Origin: Glaciecola nitratireducens FR1064
GTDB taxonomy: Bacteria > Pseudomonadota > Gammaproteobacteria > Enterobacterales > Alteromonadaceae
Assembly (NCBI RefSeq): GCF_000226565.1
Contig: NC_016041.1
Span: 3,782,001 to 3,846,000 of the forward strand
DNA: 64,000 nt
Reading direction: 5' to 3'
Below, piece after piece: positions 54,701 through 62,622 of this stretch. The position numbers and the translations under genes are program-made. The notes beneath the pieces are model-generated. The model was not told the DNA's origin. It saw nothing but the letters and a program-made list of their open reading frames with translations, and did no database searches. How positions within the stretch are numbered: position 1 is the first letter of the stretch; every line of letters begins with the position of its first letter.

Positions 54701-56069
54701 ACGTTTAGCGCATTGGGGCGCAGGTGCCTGTTTAGCAGACGACATGGGTTTGGGCAAAACCTTGCAAGCCCTCGCTGTTCTATTGACTAGAGCGAGCCAA
54801 GGTCCAAGTTTGGTCATTGCCCCAACATCAGTTTGCTTCAACTGGCAGCAAGAGGCATTAAAGTTTGCGCCTACACTGAACATAAAGCTATTTGCTGATG
54901 CGCCTAGCACCTTGCAACGCATCGAGCTATTAAACGATTTAAAGCCCTTCGACTGCGTGATTATCAGTTACGGCCTATTGCAGCGGGAAACTGACATACT
55001 CAAAGAAGTGCGCTGGCACAGCATTGTTGCCGACGAAGCCCAAGCGCTAAAAAACCCATTAACCAAGCGCACTAAAGCCGCGATTGCATTGAAGGGTGAC
55101 TTCAAAATGATCACCACCGGCACGCCTATTGAAAATGATTTGACTGAACTTTGGAGCTTATTCCGTTTCATTAATCCCGGCTTGCTTGGCAACTTGAAGC
55201 GCTTCGGTCAACGATTCTCAACGCCCATTGAAAACGCTAAAGAAGATAAGCTAGCGGCACGAAAAGCGAGCCAAGGGCTAAAAGCCTTAATCCAACCTTT
55301 TATTTTGCGCCGAATGAAAAACCAAGTGTTAACTGAATTGCCGTCACGCACAGACATTACTATTCAAGTAGAAATGAGCCAGAAAGAGCGTGACTTTTAT
55401 GAGGCCCTACGACTAAATGCCATAGACAATATTAGCCAAGCAGGCCAACAGGTGAATGCGGGTGAGCAGCGCATACGAATGCTTGCCGAGTTAGTGAAAC
55501 TGCGCCAAGCCTGCTGCCACCCTAAACTCGTTATGGCAGAAACCGACATTTCAAGCGCTAAACTAGCTGCTCTCAACGAATTACTAGACGAGTTAACACT
55601 GAACAATCACAAAGCTCTCATTTTTAGTCAGTTTGTGGGACACTTAAAGATAATAAAACAGCACTTAGAAGCCAAAGGGTTTAGCTACCAGTATTTAGAT
55701 GGTTCGACGCCACAAAAAGAGCGACAAAAACGCGTTAATGCATTTCAGGCCGGCGAAGGCGATATATTTTTAATCAGCTTAAAAGCCGGTGGTTCAGGTT
55801 TAAACCTGACTGCTGCAGACTATGTAATACATATGGATCCTTGGTGGAATCCTGCCGTAGAAGAACAAGCCTCTGATCGCGCCCATCGCATGGGACAAAA
55901 ACGCCCAGTGACCATTTATCGATTAATTACCCAAAATACGATAGAGGAAAAGATTGTCGCCTTACACCAACATAAACGTGATTTGGCGGATAAGCTACTG
56001 TCAGGTAACGAGGCAGCCACGAAGCTTTCGGTAGACGACATGCTGAATCTTCTGAAAGACACGCTGTAA
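51768..56069 (+). CDS. SNF2-family DEAD/DEAH helicase-like ATPase
   Basis: A 1433-residue protein. The last 450 residues are a full SNF2 motor: motif I ADDMGLGKT (about residue 990), DEAQ box in VADEAQALKN (about 1090), then the helicase C-lobe with FSQFVGHLKIIKQHL, GGSGLNLTAADYVIH and DRAHRMGQKRPVTIYRL. The first 980 residues are mostly helical, with no motif I recognise. The start ATG 51768 is chosen because the frame upstream (to 51666) has no ribosome binding site. Such large bacterial SNF2 proteins translocate on DNA, but their roles are mostly unknown. No methylase, nuclease or defence partner is adjacent, so a defence role is not supported. Confidence 0.92.
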   Translation: MNLAALIQPQTQQKIESLYKVFSGLSESEQFLLLVLAVIYKPIGIIKLDQIVDLLDSRGFVLNTKKERRLSAEQKDHLIKHSLLISTRDGLQVNRLLANKLTSEINQLQTSFACTAQEKLIEIIMTAEEVVPVINSHIWQKKAVDKRRVIRDLFYMGLIEQFESELAFNKNSQIIDHVKNGILVEILFLPFNLGTFLQLPAMMQYQAFATLIRTFQIQGEACDYPIQLLEQVCAAHSDKTSPSFNSHCHHLLAEQYLYQMRFDDFERLQDPEDNSSYGLQLQGAYSFLTGDNQQAIVYFEKALIAKNKITKRKKQYLNEVLGYFYKLALMVEANQHDVSYFSKAIQQVEFEESDRKVNSDFYSVGRSVLKPIQSLSTGEKYSVNVKYSCADAEIDFLGHQLGYFNYLLAQVWCNQSKDPALAQLALKYQANFEQLAYPLFAQLCEQLAASFSNKEPRIEPKLLDITALVKTKSQWDLALDKLIALNPNAETALAPAPEAEAKPIRLIWELVQDYGNSLVAREQKLNKAGWTKGRIISLKRLKEETELFDYLSESDKKICATITAQQSWGYYSKVEYSLQGLPALNAAVGIENLYKADILEHPIELIKREPELLVSQQGDQLCLSIADLSDDIDDEFEEQFDDHRAHSTYKLKPISDDQYQLTVFSPDHIKVAKIIGEGGLLIPISAKQKALEGISAIAPFLNIQSDIAELDTGLETHECDRNLVVNIQPTQSGLAFTCVVMPFGENGPMYKPGTGNASLSTDIKGKRIATQRDLLREETLLDQLDQACPAFLDMPDNVLLLDDLQTALAALEQLEAAIAQTDFDLLLRWPKGKKISLTKKLDSEHLQLAVGKKSEWFDITGNLQVNNEQVIELRKLLELVRTSNGRFIELGADQILALSDDLRHKLEQINQLTDDGKFHPLASLQMEEATTGMRMKTIHAWDEQTQKMHQANTIEPKIPSTFQAQLREYQIAGFDWASRLAHWGAGACLADDMGLGKTLQALAVLLTRASQGPSLVIAPTSVCFNWQQEALKFAPTLNIKLFADAPSTLQRIELLNDLKPFDCVIISYGLLQRETDILKEVRWHSIVADEAQALKNPLTKRTKAAIALKGDFKMITTGTPIENDLTELWSLFRFINPGLLGNLKRFGQRFSTPIENAKEDKLAARKASQGLKALIQPFILRRMKNQVLTELPSRTDITIQVEMSQKERDFYEALRLNAIDNISQAGQQVNAGEQRIRMLAELVKLRQACCHPKLVMAETDISSAKLAALNELLDELTLNNHKALIFSQFVGHLKIIKQHLEAKGFSYQYLDGSTPQKERQKRVNAFQAGEGDIFLISLKAGGSGLNLTAADYVIHMDPWWNPAVEEQASDRAHRMGQKRPVTIYRLITQNTIEEKIVALHQHKRDLADKLLSGNEAATKLSVDDMLNLLKDTL

Positions 56070-56121
56070 GTATCAAATTCGTCAATTTACGTATTAACAT
56101 TAAACAAAAGAAAATAACTCT

Positions 56122-57201
56122 ATGCAAAAAATGAATTCCCCTGTGACATTTAAAAATGGTATGAGTATGCCTAATCGATTTATGCTTGCTCCATTAACCA
56201 ATACCCAAAGCCATGCTGACGGCAAACTCTCTGATGAAGAGTTTCATTGGTTAACCATGCGAGCAGAAGGTGGCTTTGGCTTAACCATGACCTGCGCTTC
56301 ACACGTCCAGTTTGTTGGCAAAGGCTTTCCTGGCCAATTGGGTATTTATGATGATGCACATACTGAAGGTCACACACGTTTAGCGAGCGCGATTAAAGCG
56401 AACAATAGTTTAGCTATTTTACAATTGCATCATGCTGGTTTGCGTTCTCCAGAAGATCAAATTGGACAACAGCCTGTTTCTGCATCGGATGTTGAAAAAC
56501 AAAATGCACGCGGCTTGTCTCTGCAGGAAGTTCAGCAACTGCGCGATGATTTCATTGCAGCTGCGGTGCGTTCACAAAAAAGTGGCTACAATGGCGTGGA
56601 AGTGCATGGCGCTCACGGCTATATCTTGACCCAGTTTCTAAGCGCCGAGATCAATAAACGCGATGACCAATACGGTGGCAGTTTAGAAAACCGTTCACGC
56701 TTGCTTTTTGAAATCGTCGATGGCATCCGAAGCACTTGCGGCCCCGACTTTTTATTAGGTGTGCGCTTGTCTCCAGAACGATTTGGTATGCAGCTAGACG
56801 AAGTAAAAACCGTTTGCGAACAGTTAATTAATGAGCACGATATCGACTTTTTAGATATTTCACTTTGGGACGTTTTTAAACAACCCGAAGATAAGGCTTT
56901 CCAAGACAAAAGCTTGCTGCAGCACTTTACCGACATAGACTACAAAAATGTAAAACTGACAGTGGCTGGAAAAATAACGACAGGCGCTGAAGTGCAGGCA
57001 GTTTTAGACACCGGCGTTGATTTTGTCACCATTGGTCGCTCTGCTATTTTACATCACGACTTCCCCAAGCTAGTCATTGCTAACCCTGACTTTACGCCTG
57101 CAGAACTTCCAGTATCCGAAGCGCATTTAGTGAAAGAAGGCCTAAGTGAGAAGTTTCTGACCTATATGAAAAGTTGGGACGGTTTTGTAAAAGTAGAATA
57201 A
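56122..57201 (+). CDS. Old Yellow Enzyme-family NADH:flavin oxidoreductase
   Basis: A 359-residue FMN enzyme with a TIM barrel: NRFMLAPLTNTQSHADG at the FMN end, ILQLHHAG, GYNGVEVHGAHGYILTQFLS and the signature NKRDDQYGGSLENRSR, with GRSAILHHDFPKL near the C-terminus. This is the OYE-like group related to YqjM/2,4-dienoyl-CoA reductase N-domains, without the Fe-S domain. It probably reduces activated C=C bonds in enones; the physiological substrate is unknown. It follows the SNF2 gene by 52 nt. Confidence 0.93.
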   Translation: MQKMNSPVTFKNGMSMPNRFMLAPLTNTQSHADGKLSDEEFHWLTMRAEGGFGLTMTCASHVQFVGKGFPGQLGIYDDAHTEGHTRLASAIKANNSLAILQLHHAGLRSPEDQIGQQPVSASDVEKQNARGLSLQEVQQLRDDFIAAAVRSQKSGYNGVEVHGAHGYILTQFLSAEINKRDDQYGGSLENRSRLLFEIVDGIRSTCGPDFLLGVRLSPERFGMQLDEVKTVCEQLINEHDIDFLDISLWDVFKQPEDKAFQDKSLLQHFTDIDYKNVKLTVAGKITTGAEVQAVLDTGVDFVTIGRSAILHHDFPKLVIANPDFTPAELPVSEAHLVKEGLSEKFLTYMKSWDGFVKVE

Positions 57202-57359
57202 CCGAACTAAGTATCCTTCGGATAAACGTTAGTAAGCGTTTGCTGAGGCGAGATCGAAAGAACTTGTTTTTGCGAGCGCCTTAGCCTTGTTAGAAAGGCC
57301 TTATCTGTTAATCTTGAATGATAAATTCAACTCTATATCAGCCGCACAGAGAATCAAGT

Positions 57360-58268
57360 ATGCACAGTCACAATCACCACCACCATCATCACGGAAGCGG
57401 CGAAAGTGCCTCTAAACGGATCGGCTGGGCATTTTTTCTCAACGTCATTTTCACAATCATCGAATTTATTGGTGGATGGCTAACTAACAGCACCGCCATT
57501 ATGGCTGATGCCGTGCATGATTTAGGGGACAGTTTGTCCATAGGCACGGCTTGGGTACTTAATAAACTCAGCGATAAAGAGGCAAACAACACTTTTTCCT
57601 ATGGCTTTAAACGCTTTTCCTTATTGGGTGCGTTAATTAATGGCATCGTCCTCACAATTGGCTCCGTTTGGATCTTACTTGAAGCTATACCAAGGCTAAC
57701 AGCGCCAGAAATGCCGCAGGCTGAAGGGATGTTGCTACTGTCCATTTTTGGCATTGCAGTAAACGGCTTTGCAGCCTATAAATTAAGTGATGGCGACTCA
57801 CTAAATGAGCGTGTTCTCAACTGGCATTTAATTGAAGATGTGCTCGGATGGGTAGCTGTTCTAATTGTTTCAATCGTCCTAATGTTTAAACCGTGGCCTA
57901 TATTGGATCCTATCTTATCTATTGGTTTTACGCTGTTTATCCTATTTAATGTTGGGCGCAATTTGAAAGAAACTATCCTACTGTTTTTGCAGGCCACGCC
58001 TGACGAGAAGCAGGTTGAAGAAGTGAGAAACGTGCTTGTAACAAAACCCGAAGTGAGCGACCTACATCACTTTCACATTTGGTCACTTGATGGCGAAAAC
58101 AGCGTCATGACCGCACACCTCGTATTAAACGCAGAGGTGAGCGTAGCGCAAATAAAAAACCTCAAACTTCAGCTTCAAGAAGAACTAGCTACATTTGAAT
58201 TTGCTCACACCACTATCGAATTAGAGTTTGCTGATGAGCAGTGCCGAGATAACGATAAGCACAACTAA
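57360..58268 (+). CDS. Cation diffusion facilitator (CzcD/ZitB-like) metal exporter
   Basis: A 302-residue exporter with a His-rich N-terminus (MHSHNHHHHHHGSG), six membrane helices and a C-terminal cytoplasmic domain. Helix 2 has the metal site ADAVHDLGDSLSIG and helix 5 has HLIEDVLGW, the HxxxD-type pair of zinc-specific CDF proteins. ATG 57360 is preferred (AGAG at 8 nt); ATG 57318 is possible. It would export Zn2+, and perhaps Cd or Co, in exchange for protons. No metal regulator sits beside it; the MerR gene at 18094 is far away. Confidence 0.92.
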   Translation: MHSHNHHHHHHGSGESASKRIGWAFFLNVIFTIIEFIGGWLTNSTAIMADAVHDLGDSLSIGTAWVLNKLSDKEANNTFSYGFKRFSLLGALINGIVLTIGSVWILLEAIPRLTAPEMPQAEGMLLLSIFGIAVNGFAAYKLSDGDSLNERVLNWHLIEDVLGWVAVLIVSIVLMFKPWPILDPILSIGFTLFILFNVGRNLKETILLFLQATPDEKQVEEVRNVLVTKPEVSDLHHFHIWSLDGENSVMTAHLVLNAEVSVAQIKNLKLQLQEELATFEFAHTTIELEFADEQCRDNDKHN

Positions 58269-58320
58269 AAAGCGGATCTAGCTGACGCAATCTCATTAAA
58301 AATCACTCAAAGGAGAAAAA

Positions 58321-59532
58321 ATGACAACTATTGGTATCGGCACACAAACACCAGAGCAGGCGCTTGGAACACTCAGCGATATGACAACTGCGCTTAAACC
58401 AATTAAAACTGAAGAGCACCTAGCGCGTATTGCTAAAGCCCAAGCATATATGCACGCAAACAATATCGACGCGATTTATCTTAACGCCGGCAGCAACCTC
58501 ACCTATTTCACAGGCATGAAATGGTATGCAAGTGAGCGTATGGTTGGCGCGATATTACCCGCCACGGGTGATGTGCAATATATCGCACCTTATTTTGAGA
58601 TTGGCACATTAAACGGCTTTAAAGTGATTGAAGGACCAATCCACGGTTGGCAGGAACACGAAAGCCCTTACGCCTTATTTGTCACAATATTAAATCAATT
58701 AGCGATTAGCGACACGGCAACTATCGGCATTGACGAAAGCGCGCAGTTTTTTATATTCGACGGGATAAATAAAGCGCAAACCGGCTTGAAACTTGTCAAC
58801 GCGAAGGAAGTGACCGCTCACTGCAGAATGCATAAATCCGATAACGAAATTGCATTAATGCAGGGCGCAATGAACATGACACTGGCAGTGCATCAAGCAA
58901 CGGCAAGCATGCTTTACGAGGGTATCAGCACCACTGAAGTAGAAGCGTTTATAAAGCAGGCACACCAAAAAGTGGGTGCGCCAGGTAACTATTTTTGTAT
59001 CGTTTTATTTGGCGTTGCCACCTCTTTTCCACACGGCGTTAAAGATGCACAAGTGCTAAAGAAGGGCGATATGGTGTTAATAGATACCGGCTGTAGAGTG
59101 CACGATTATCTATCCGATATTACCCGCACATACGTTTTTGGTGAACCCACAACTCGGCAACGGCAGTTTTGGGATATGGAAAAAGCGGCACAAATCGCCG
59201 CCTTCGATGCAGCCCAAATTGGTGTGCCTTGCGAAGCTGTCGATGGCGCCGCTCGTGACTATTTAGCCTCACAAGGTTTAGGCCCTGAATATCAAACACC
59301 GGGCTGCCCGCATCGCACAGGCCACGGAATCGGTTTGGATATTCATGAATGGCCATACTTAGTGGGCGGGAATAAAACACCGCTAGCCACAGGCATGTGC
59401 TTTAGTAACGAACCGATGCTGGTGATACCTGACGAATTTGGGATCCGCTTAGAAGATCATTTTTACATGACCGACAGCGGCCCTCGTTGGTTCACGGAGC
59501 CAAGTAACAGCATCGATAATCCGTTTGGATGA
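58321..59532 (+). CDS. M24-family metallopeptidase (Xaa-Pro aminopeptidase-like)
   Basis: A 403-residue 'pita-bread' peptidase. Metal ligands of the C-terminal domain are visible: VLIDTGCRVHDYLSDITRTY (two Asp), HRTGHGIGLDIHEWP (His), MCFSNEPM (Glu) and IRLEDHFY (Glu). The N-terminal creatinase-like domain (about 30-170) contains YLNAGSNLTYFTGMKW. It removes N-terminal residues before proline or acts as a related dipeptidase. A strong AAAGGAG lies just before the ATG. Confidence 0.93.
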   Translation: MTTIGIGTQTPEQALGTLSDMTTALKPIKTEEHLARIAKAQAYMHANNIDAIYLNAGSNLTYFTGMKWYASERMVGAILPATGDVQYIAPYFEIGTLNGFKVIEGPIHGWQEHESPYALFVTILNQLAISDTATIGIDESAQFFIFDGINKAQTGLKLVNAKEVTAHCRMHKSDNEIALMQGAMNMTLAVHQATASMLYEGISTTEVEAFIKQAHQKVGAPGNYFCIVLFGVATSFPHGVKDAQVLKKGDMVLIDTGCRVHDYLSDITRTYVFGEPTTRQRQFWDMEKAAQIAAFDAAQIGVPCEAVDGAARDYLASQGLGPEYQTPGCPHRTGHGIGLDIHEWPYLVGGNKTPLATGMCFSNEPMLVIPDEFGIRLEDHFYMTDSGPRWFTEPSNSIDNPFG

Positions 59533-59602
59533 TAACAGCGCGCCAAGCGTAACAACTCCGTTTATTTGCCAAGTTTGAGGCGCTTAGTCGTTTCTCATAC
59601 AA

Positions 59603-62161
59603 TTAAGGCAGCATGAACGGAGCCGTTCGACTGCTCTTCGACCTTGCAACGTGCGCAGGTGACCCCTGCGCGACAACTAATCCACCTTCATCGCCAGCGC
59701 CGGGACCGATGTCAATAACCCAATCGCTGTTGCTAGCAACCTGCATATCATGCTCGACCATGATGACGGTATTACCTGCGTCAACCAGCCCATTCAATTG
59801 CAGCATTAACATCGAGACATCGGCTGGGTGCAAGCCAGTCGTTGGCTCATCGAGCACATAAAGCGTATCACCGCGCTGTGACCTCTGTAATTCTGTTGCA
59901 AGTTTGATGCGCTGAGCCTCACCGCCTGATAACTCTGTGGCAGGCTGGCCGAGTCTCAAATAGCCGAGACCAACCTGAAGCAAGGCATCCAATGCACGCG
60001 CCACTAAAGGTTCACTTTCAAAGAATGCGCGCGCAGACTCTACGGTTAAATCTAACACTTCGGCGATATTCTTGTCGCGATAGCTTATCTCCAGCGTCTT
60101 GTCGTTGTAACGCTGCCCTTGGCACACGGAACATGGTGAATAAACGCTTGGCAGAAACAGTAGCTCGACACTAACAAATCCAACCCCGTCACAATTCGAA
60201 CAGCGCCCCTTTGCTACGTTAAACGAGAAGCGCCCAGCATCATAGCGTCGCGCTTTTGATTCACGCGTTGAAGCAAACAGCTTACGCACGTGATCAAACA
60301 AGCCGGTATATGTGGCAAGATTAGAGCGCGGAGTGCGGCCAATTGGCTTCTGATCAACACTAACTAAGCGCTTCACATGCTCCATTCCCGCAACAATTTG
60401 TCCGCGAGTTGAAGTGTCTAACTCCCGCTCGAGTAAGTCCGCCTCACCATTAGGCTCATCGACCGTCTTTTTTTGGCCAAGCGCATCGTAAACCAGTTCA
60501 ACCAGTGCCTGACTCACAAGACTAGATTTGCCAGAACCCGATACGCCGGTAACCGTCGACATCACACCGAGTGGAAAATCAACGTTCAGCCCCTGAAGAT
60601 TATTGCGTTCTACTCCCGCTAACTTCAACCAAGCTGCAGGCGCTCGCTGTGCCTTTTTGGCGCTAGCCGTGGCTGCGAAAATGTGGCTCCTAGTATGCGA
60701 TTCGGTAACGTCACGCAAGCCCTCTATCGGACCATTGTAGACAACTTCACCACCATGGCTGCCCGCATTAGGGCCAATGTCTACTATCCAGTCTGCGTGT
60801 TGAATAACGCTTACGTCATGTTCAACCACAAATAATGAATTGCCAGCGCGTATCAGTTCATCTAATGCGCCTAATAAGGCCTGAGTGTCGGCGGGGTGCA
60901 AACCTGCAGACGGTTCGTCTAGTACATAAACAACGCCAAACAGCTTTGAGCGAATTTGAGTTGCTAGGCGCAGACGCTGCAGTTCACCGCCAGATAAGGT
61001 GGGAGTGCCTCGCTCTAACGACAGATAACCTAAGCCAAGCGTTGTGAGTGCATCAACACGCGCCAAAATATCACGCGTAATTCGTTGTGCAACGATGTTT
61101 TTTTCTTTATGCGAGCTATGCAACCCATCCGCCGTATGAGCTTTACTTTCGGCTTCACGCAGCCGCTCAGCAAGCTCACTAAGCGTTAAGCGCGACAGTT
61201 CTCCAATGTCGAGCCCAGCAAACTTCACCTGCAAAGACGCTTGCTTGAGTTTCTTCCCTTCACAGTCTGGACATTCAGATATTTGCATAAATTGAGAAAC
61301 ACGCTTTTTGGTTCTTTGACTTTGAGTAGTAGCGAATGAATTGAGGATGAAGTGCTTTGCGCTCGCAAATGTGCCCATGTAACGCGGCTCTTCGCCATTT
61401 TCGATAGCTTCAAGCGTGCGTGCGGAGTCGTATTCGGGGAAAACCGGCACGGTCGGGGTTTCTTCCGTAAACAAGATCCAGTCTCGCGTTTTCTTCGGTA
61501 ACAGTTTCCACGGCACATCAATGTCGTGCCCCAGTGAAACCAGTATACGGCTAAGGTTTTTACCCTGCCACGCGGGCGGCCAAGCAGCAATAGCGCCCTC
61601 ACGAATTGTTTTTGTCGCATCAGGCACAAGCATCTTTTCGGTCACTTCAAAAACTCGCCCTATTCCATGGCATTTAGGACAAGCACCGTCTGGTGTATTC
61701 GGAGAAAAGGAATCGGCGTAAAGTATTCCTTGTCCTTGCGGATACTCTCCGGCGCGGGAGTAAAGCATGCGCAGCCCATTTGAAATTGTGGTGACACTGC
61801 CTACAGATGAACGAACCGAAGGCGCGCCTCTTTGTTGCTGCATTGCGACCGCTGGCGGCAAGCCTTCGATCGAATCAACGTCAGGTTCTTCTACTTGATC
61901 AATGAGTCGGCGCGCAAAAGGAGAGACTGAATCAAGATAGCGCCGCTGTGATTCGGCAAATAATGTTCCAAAAGCGAGTGACGATTTTCCAGAGCCGGAA
62001 ATGCCGGTGAAAACGACGAGTGCGTTGCGAGGTAAATCTATGTCGATATTCTTTAAGTTGTGTACGCGCGCTCCGCGCACTTGAATGCAGTTTTCAGCAT
62101 CGCAGAGGACGCTATTAGTTTTCTTTTCGACGATGGTTGGTTCTCCCGTAACAGTAGACAT
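59603..62161 (-). CDS. UvrA-like ABC ATPase (excinuclease subunit A paralogue)
   Basis: An 852-residue double ABC ATPase: first Walker [17 protein letters not shown], second [11 protein letters not shown], two signatures ([13 protein letters not shown] and [13 protein letters not shown]), and zinc modules [26 protein letters not shown] and CSVCQGQRY. It is about 90 residues shorter than housekeeping UvrA and resembles the short UvrA2/DrrC-like class linked to resistance against DNA-binding drugs. No uvrB or uvrC is near, which suits a paralogue rather than the repair gene itself. ATG 62161 is chosen; the frame opens upstream at a TTG (62215) without support. Confidence 0.9.
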   Translation of the reverse strand: MSTVTGEPTIVEKKTNSVLCDAENCIQVRGARVHNLKNIDIDLPRNALVVFTGISGSGKSSLAFGTLFAESQRRYLDSVSPFARRLIDQVEEPDVDSIEGLPPAVAMQQQRGAPSVRSSVGSVTTISNGLRMLYSRAGEYPQGQGILYADSFSPNTPDGACPKCHGIGRVFEVTEKMLVPDATKTIREGAIAAWPPAWQGKNLSRILVSLGHDIDVPWKLLPKKTRDWILFTEETPTVPVFPEYDSARTLEAIENGEEPRYMGTFASAKHFILNSFATTQSQRTKKRVSQFMQISECPDCEGKKLKQASLQVKFAGLDIGELSRLTLSELAERLREAESKAHTADGLHSSHKEKNIVAQRITRDILARVDALTTLGLGYLSLERGTPTLSGGELQRLRLATQIRSKLFGVVYVLDEPSAGLHPADTQALLGALDELIRAGNSLFVVEHDVSVIQHADWIVDIGPNAGSHGGEVVYNGPIEGLRDVTESHTRSHIFAATASAKKAQRAPAAWLKLAGVERNNLQGLNVDFPLGVMSTVTGVSGSGKSSLVSQALVELVYDALGQKKTVDEPNGEADLLERELDTSTRGQIVAGMEHVKRLVSVDQKPIGRTPRSNLATYTGLFDHVRKLFASTRESKARRYDAGRFSFNVAKGRCSNCDGVGFVSVELLFLPSVYSPCSVCQGQRYNDKTLEISYRDKNIAEVLDLTVESARAFFESEPLVARALDALLQVGLGYLRLGQPATELSGGEAQRIKLATELQRSQRGDTLYVLDEPTTGLHPADVSMLMLQLNGLVDAGNTVIMVEHDMQVASNSDWVIDIGPGAGDEGGLVVAQGSPAHVARSKSSRTAPFMLP

Positions 62162-62256
62162 AAAAATTAATAATAACCTATCCAGCCCACATACGTAATG
62201 AGTGAGCTCATTCAAAATGCAAGCTTGGTCGTTCTCACCGGCATAGGCTGTCTTAA

Positions 62257-62610
62257 TTACTCGATGATTAACTCACCTACGTACATTTTCATTTGACAGT
62301 GAAACGCATAGTGACCAGACGGTGAAGCGGGTATTGTCACACTCTCTTGCTTGTTCAGCGGCAGCGTTGCATTAATCTCTAAATCAGGAATGAGTAGAGT
62401 TTCCGCGCAAGATGACAGGTCGCGCCTTGTAAACATAAGCACAGTCTCTTTATTTGCAGGTATTTTGATTTTGGACGGCTGGTATACGCCATCTTTGACA
62501 ATCACCTCAACACGGCCTTCTTGCAGCGCAACACTTGACGATTTATAAAGCCAAAACCACCAAACAATAATGGCGATAAGGGCCACGCCGATTAAATTTA
62601 TCCATAACAT
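62257..62610 (-). CDS. Membrane-anchored cupredoxin-like protein
   Basis: A 117-residue protein with one N-terminal membrane anchor (about 2-23) and a cupredoxin-like domain. Likely copper ligands are the Cys and His/Met residues in DLSSCAETL and SGHYAFHCQMKMYVG. It lies 12 nt after the end of the copper-type P-type ATPase gene on the same strand. A role as a periplasmic copper carrier or chaperone for that pump is likely but inferred. Confidence 0.85.
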   Translation of the reverse strand: MLWINLIGVALIAIIVWWFWLYKSSSVALQEGRVEVIVKDGVYQPSKIKIPANKETVLMFTRRDLSSCAETLLIPDLEINATLPLNKQESVTIPASPSGHYAFHCQMKMYVGELIIE

Positions 62611-62622
62611 AACTCAATACTC

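Noticed and set aside
51768-56069. SNF2 protein as part of a DISARM- or Dnd-like defence system
   Set aside because: No methyltransferase, nuclease, phospholipase-like or dnd gene is adjacent; the neighbours are FixL and an Old Yellow Enzyme.
57360-57395. His-run at the CDF N-terminus as a cloning tag artefact
   Set aside because: His-rich termini are natural in CDF exporters, and the surrounding sequence is ordinary genomic context.
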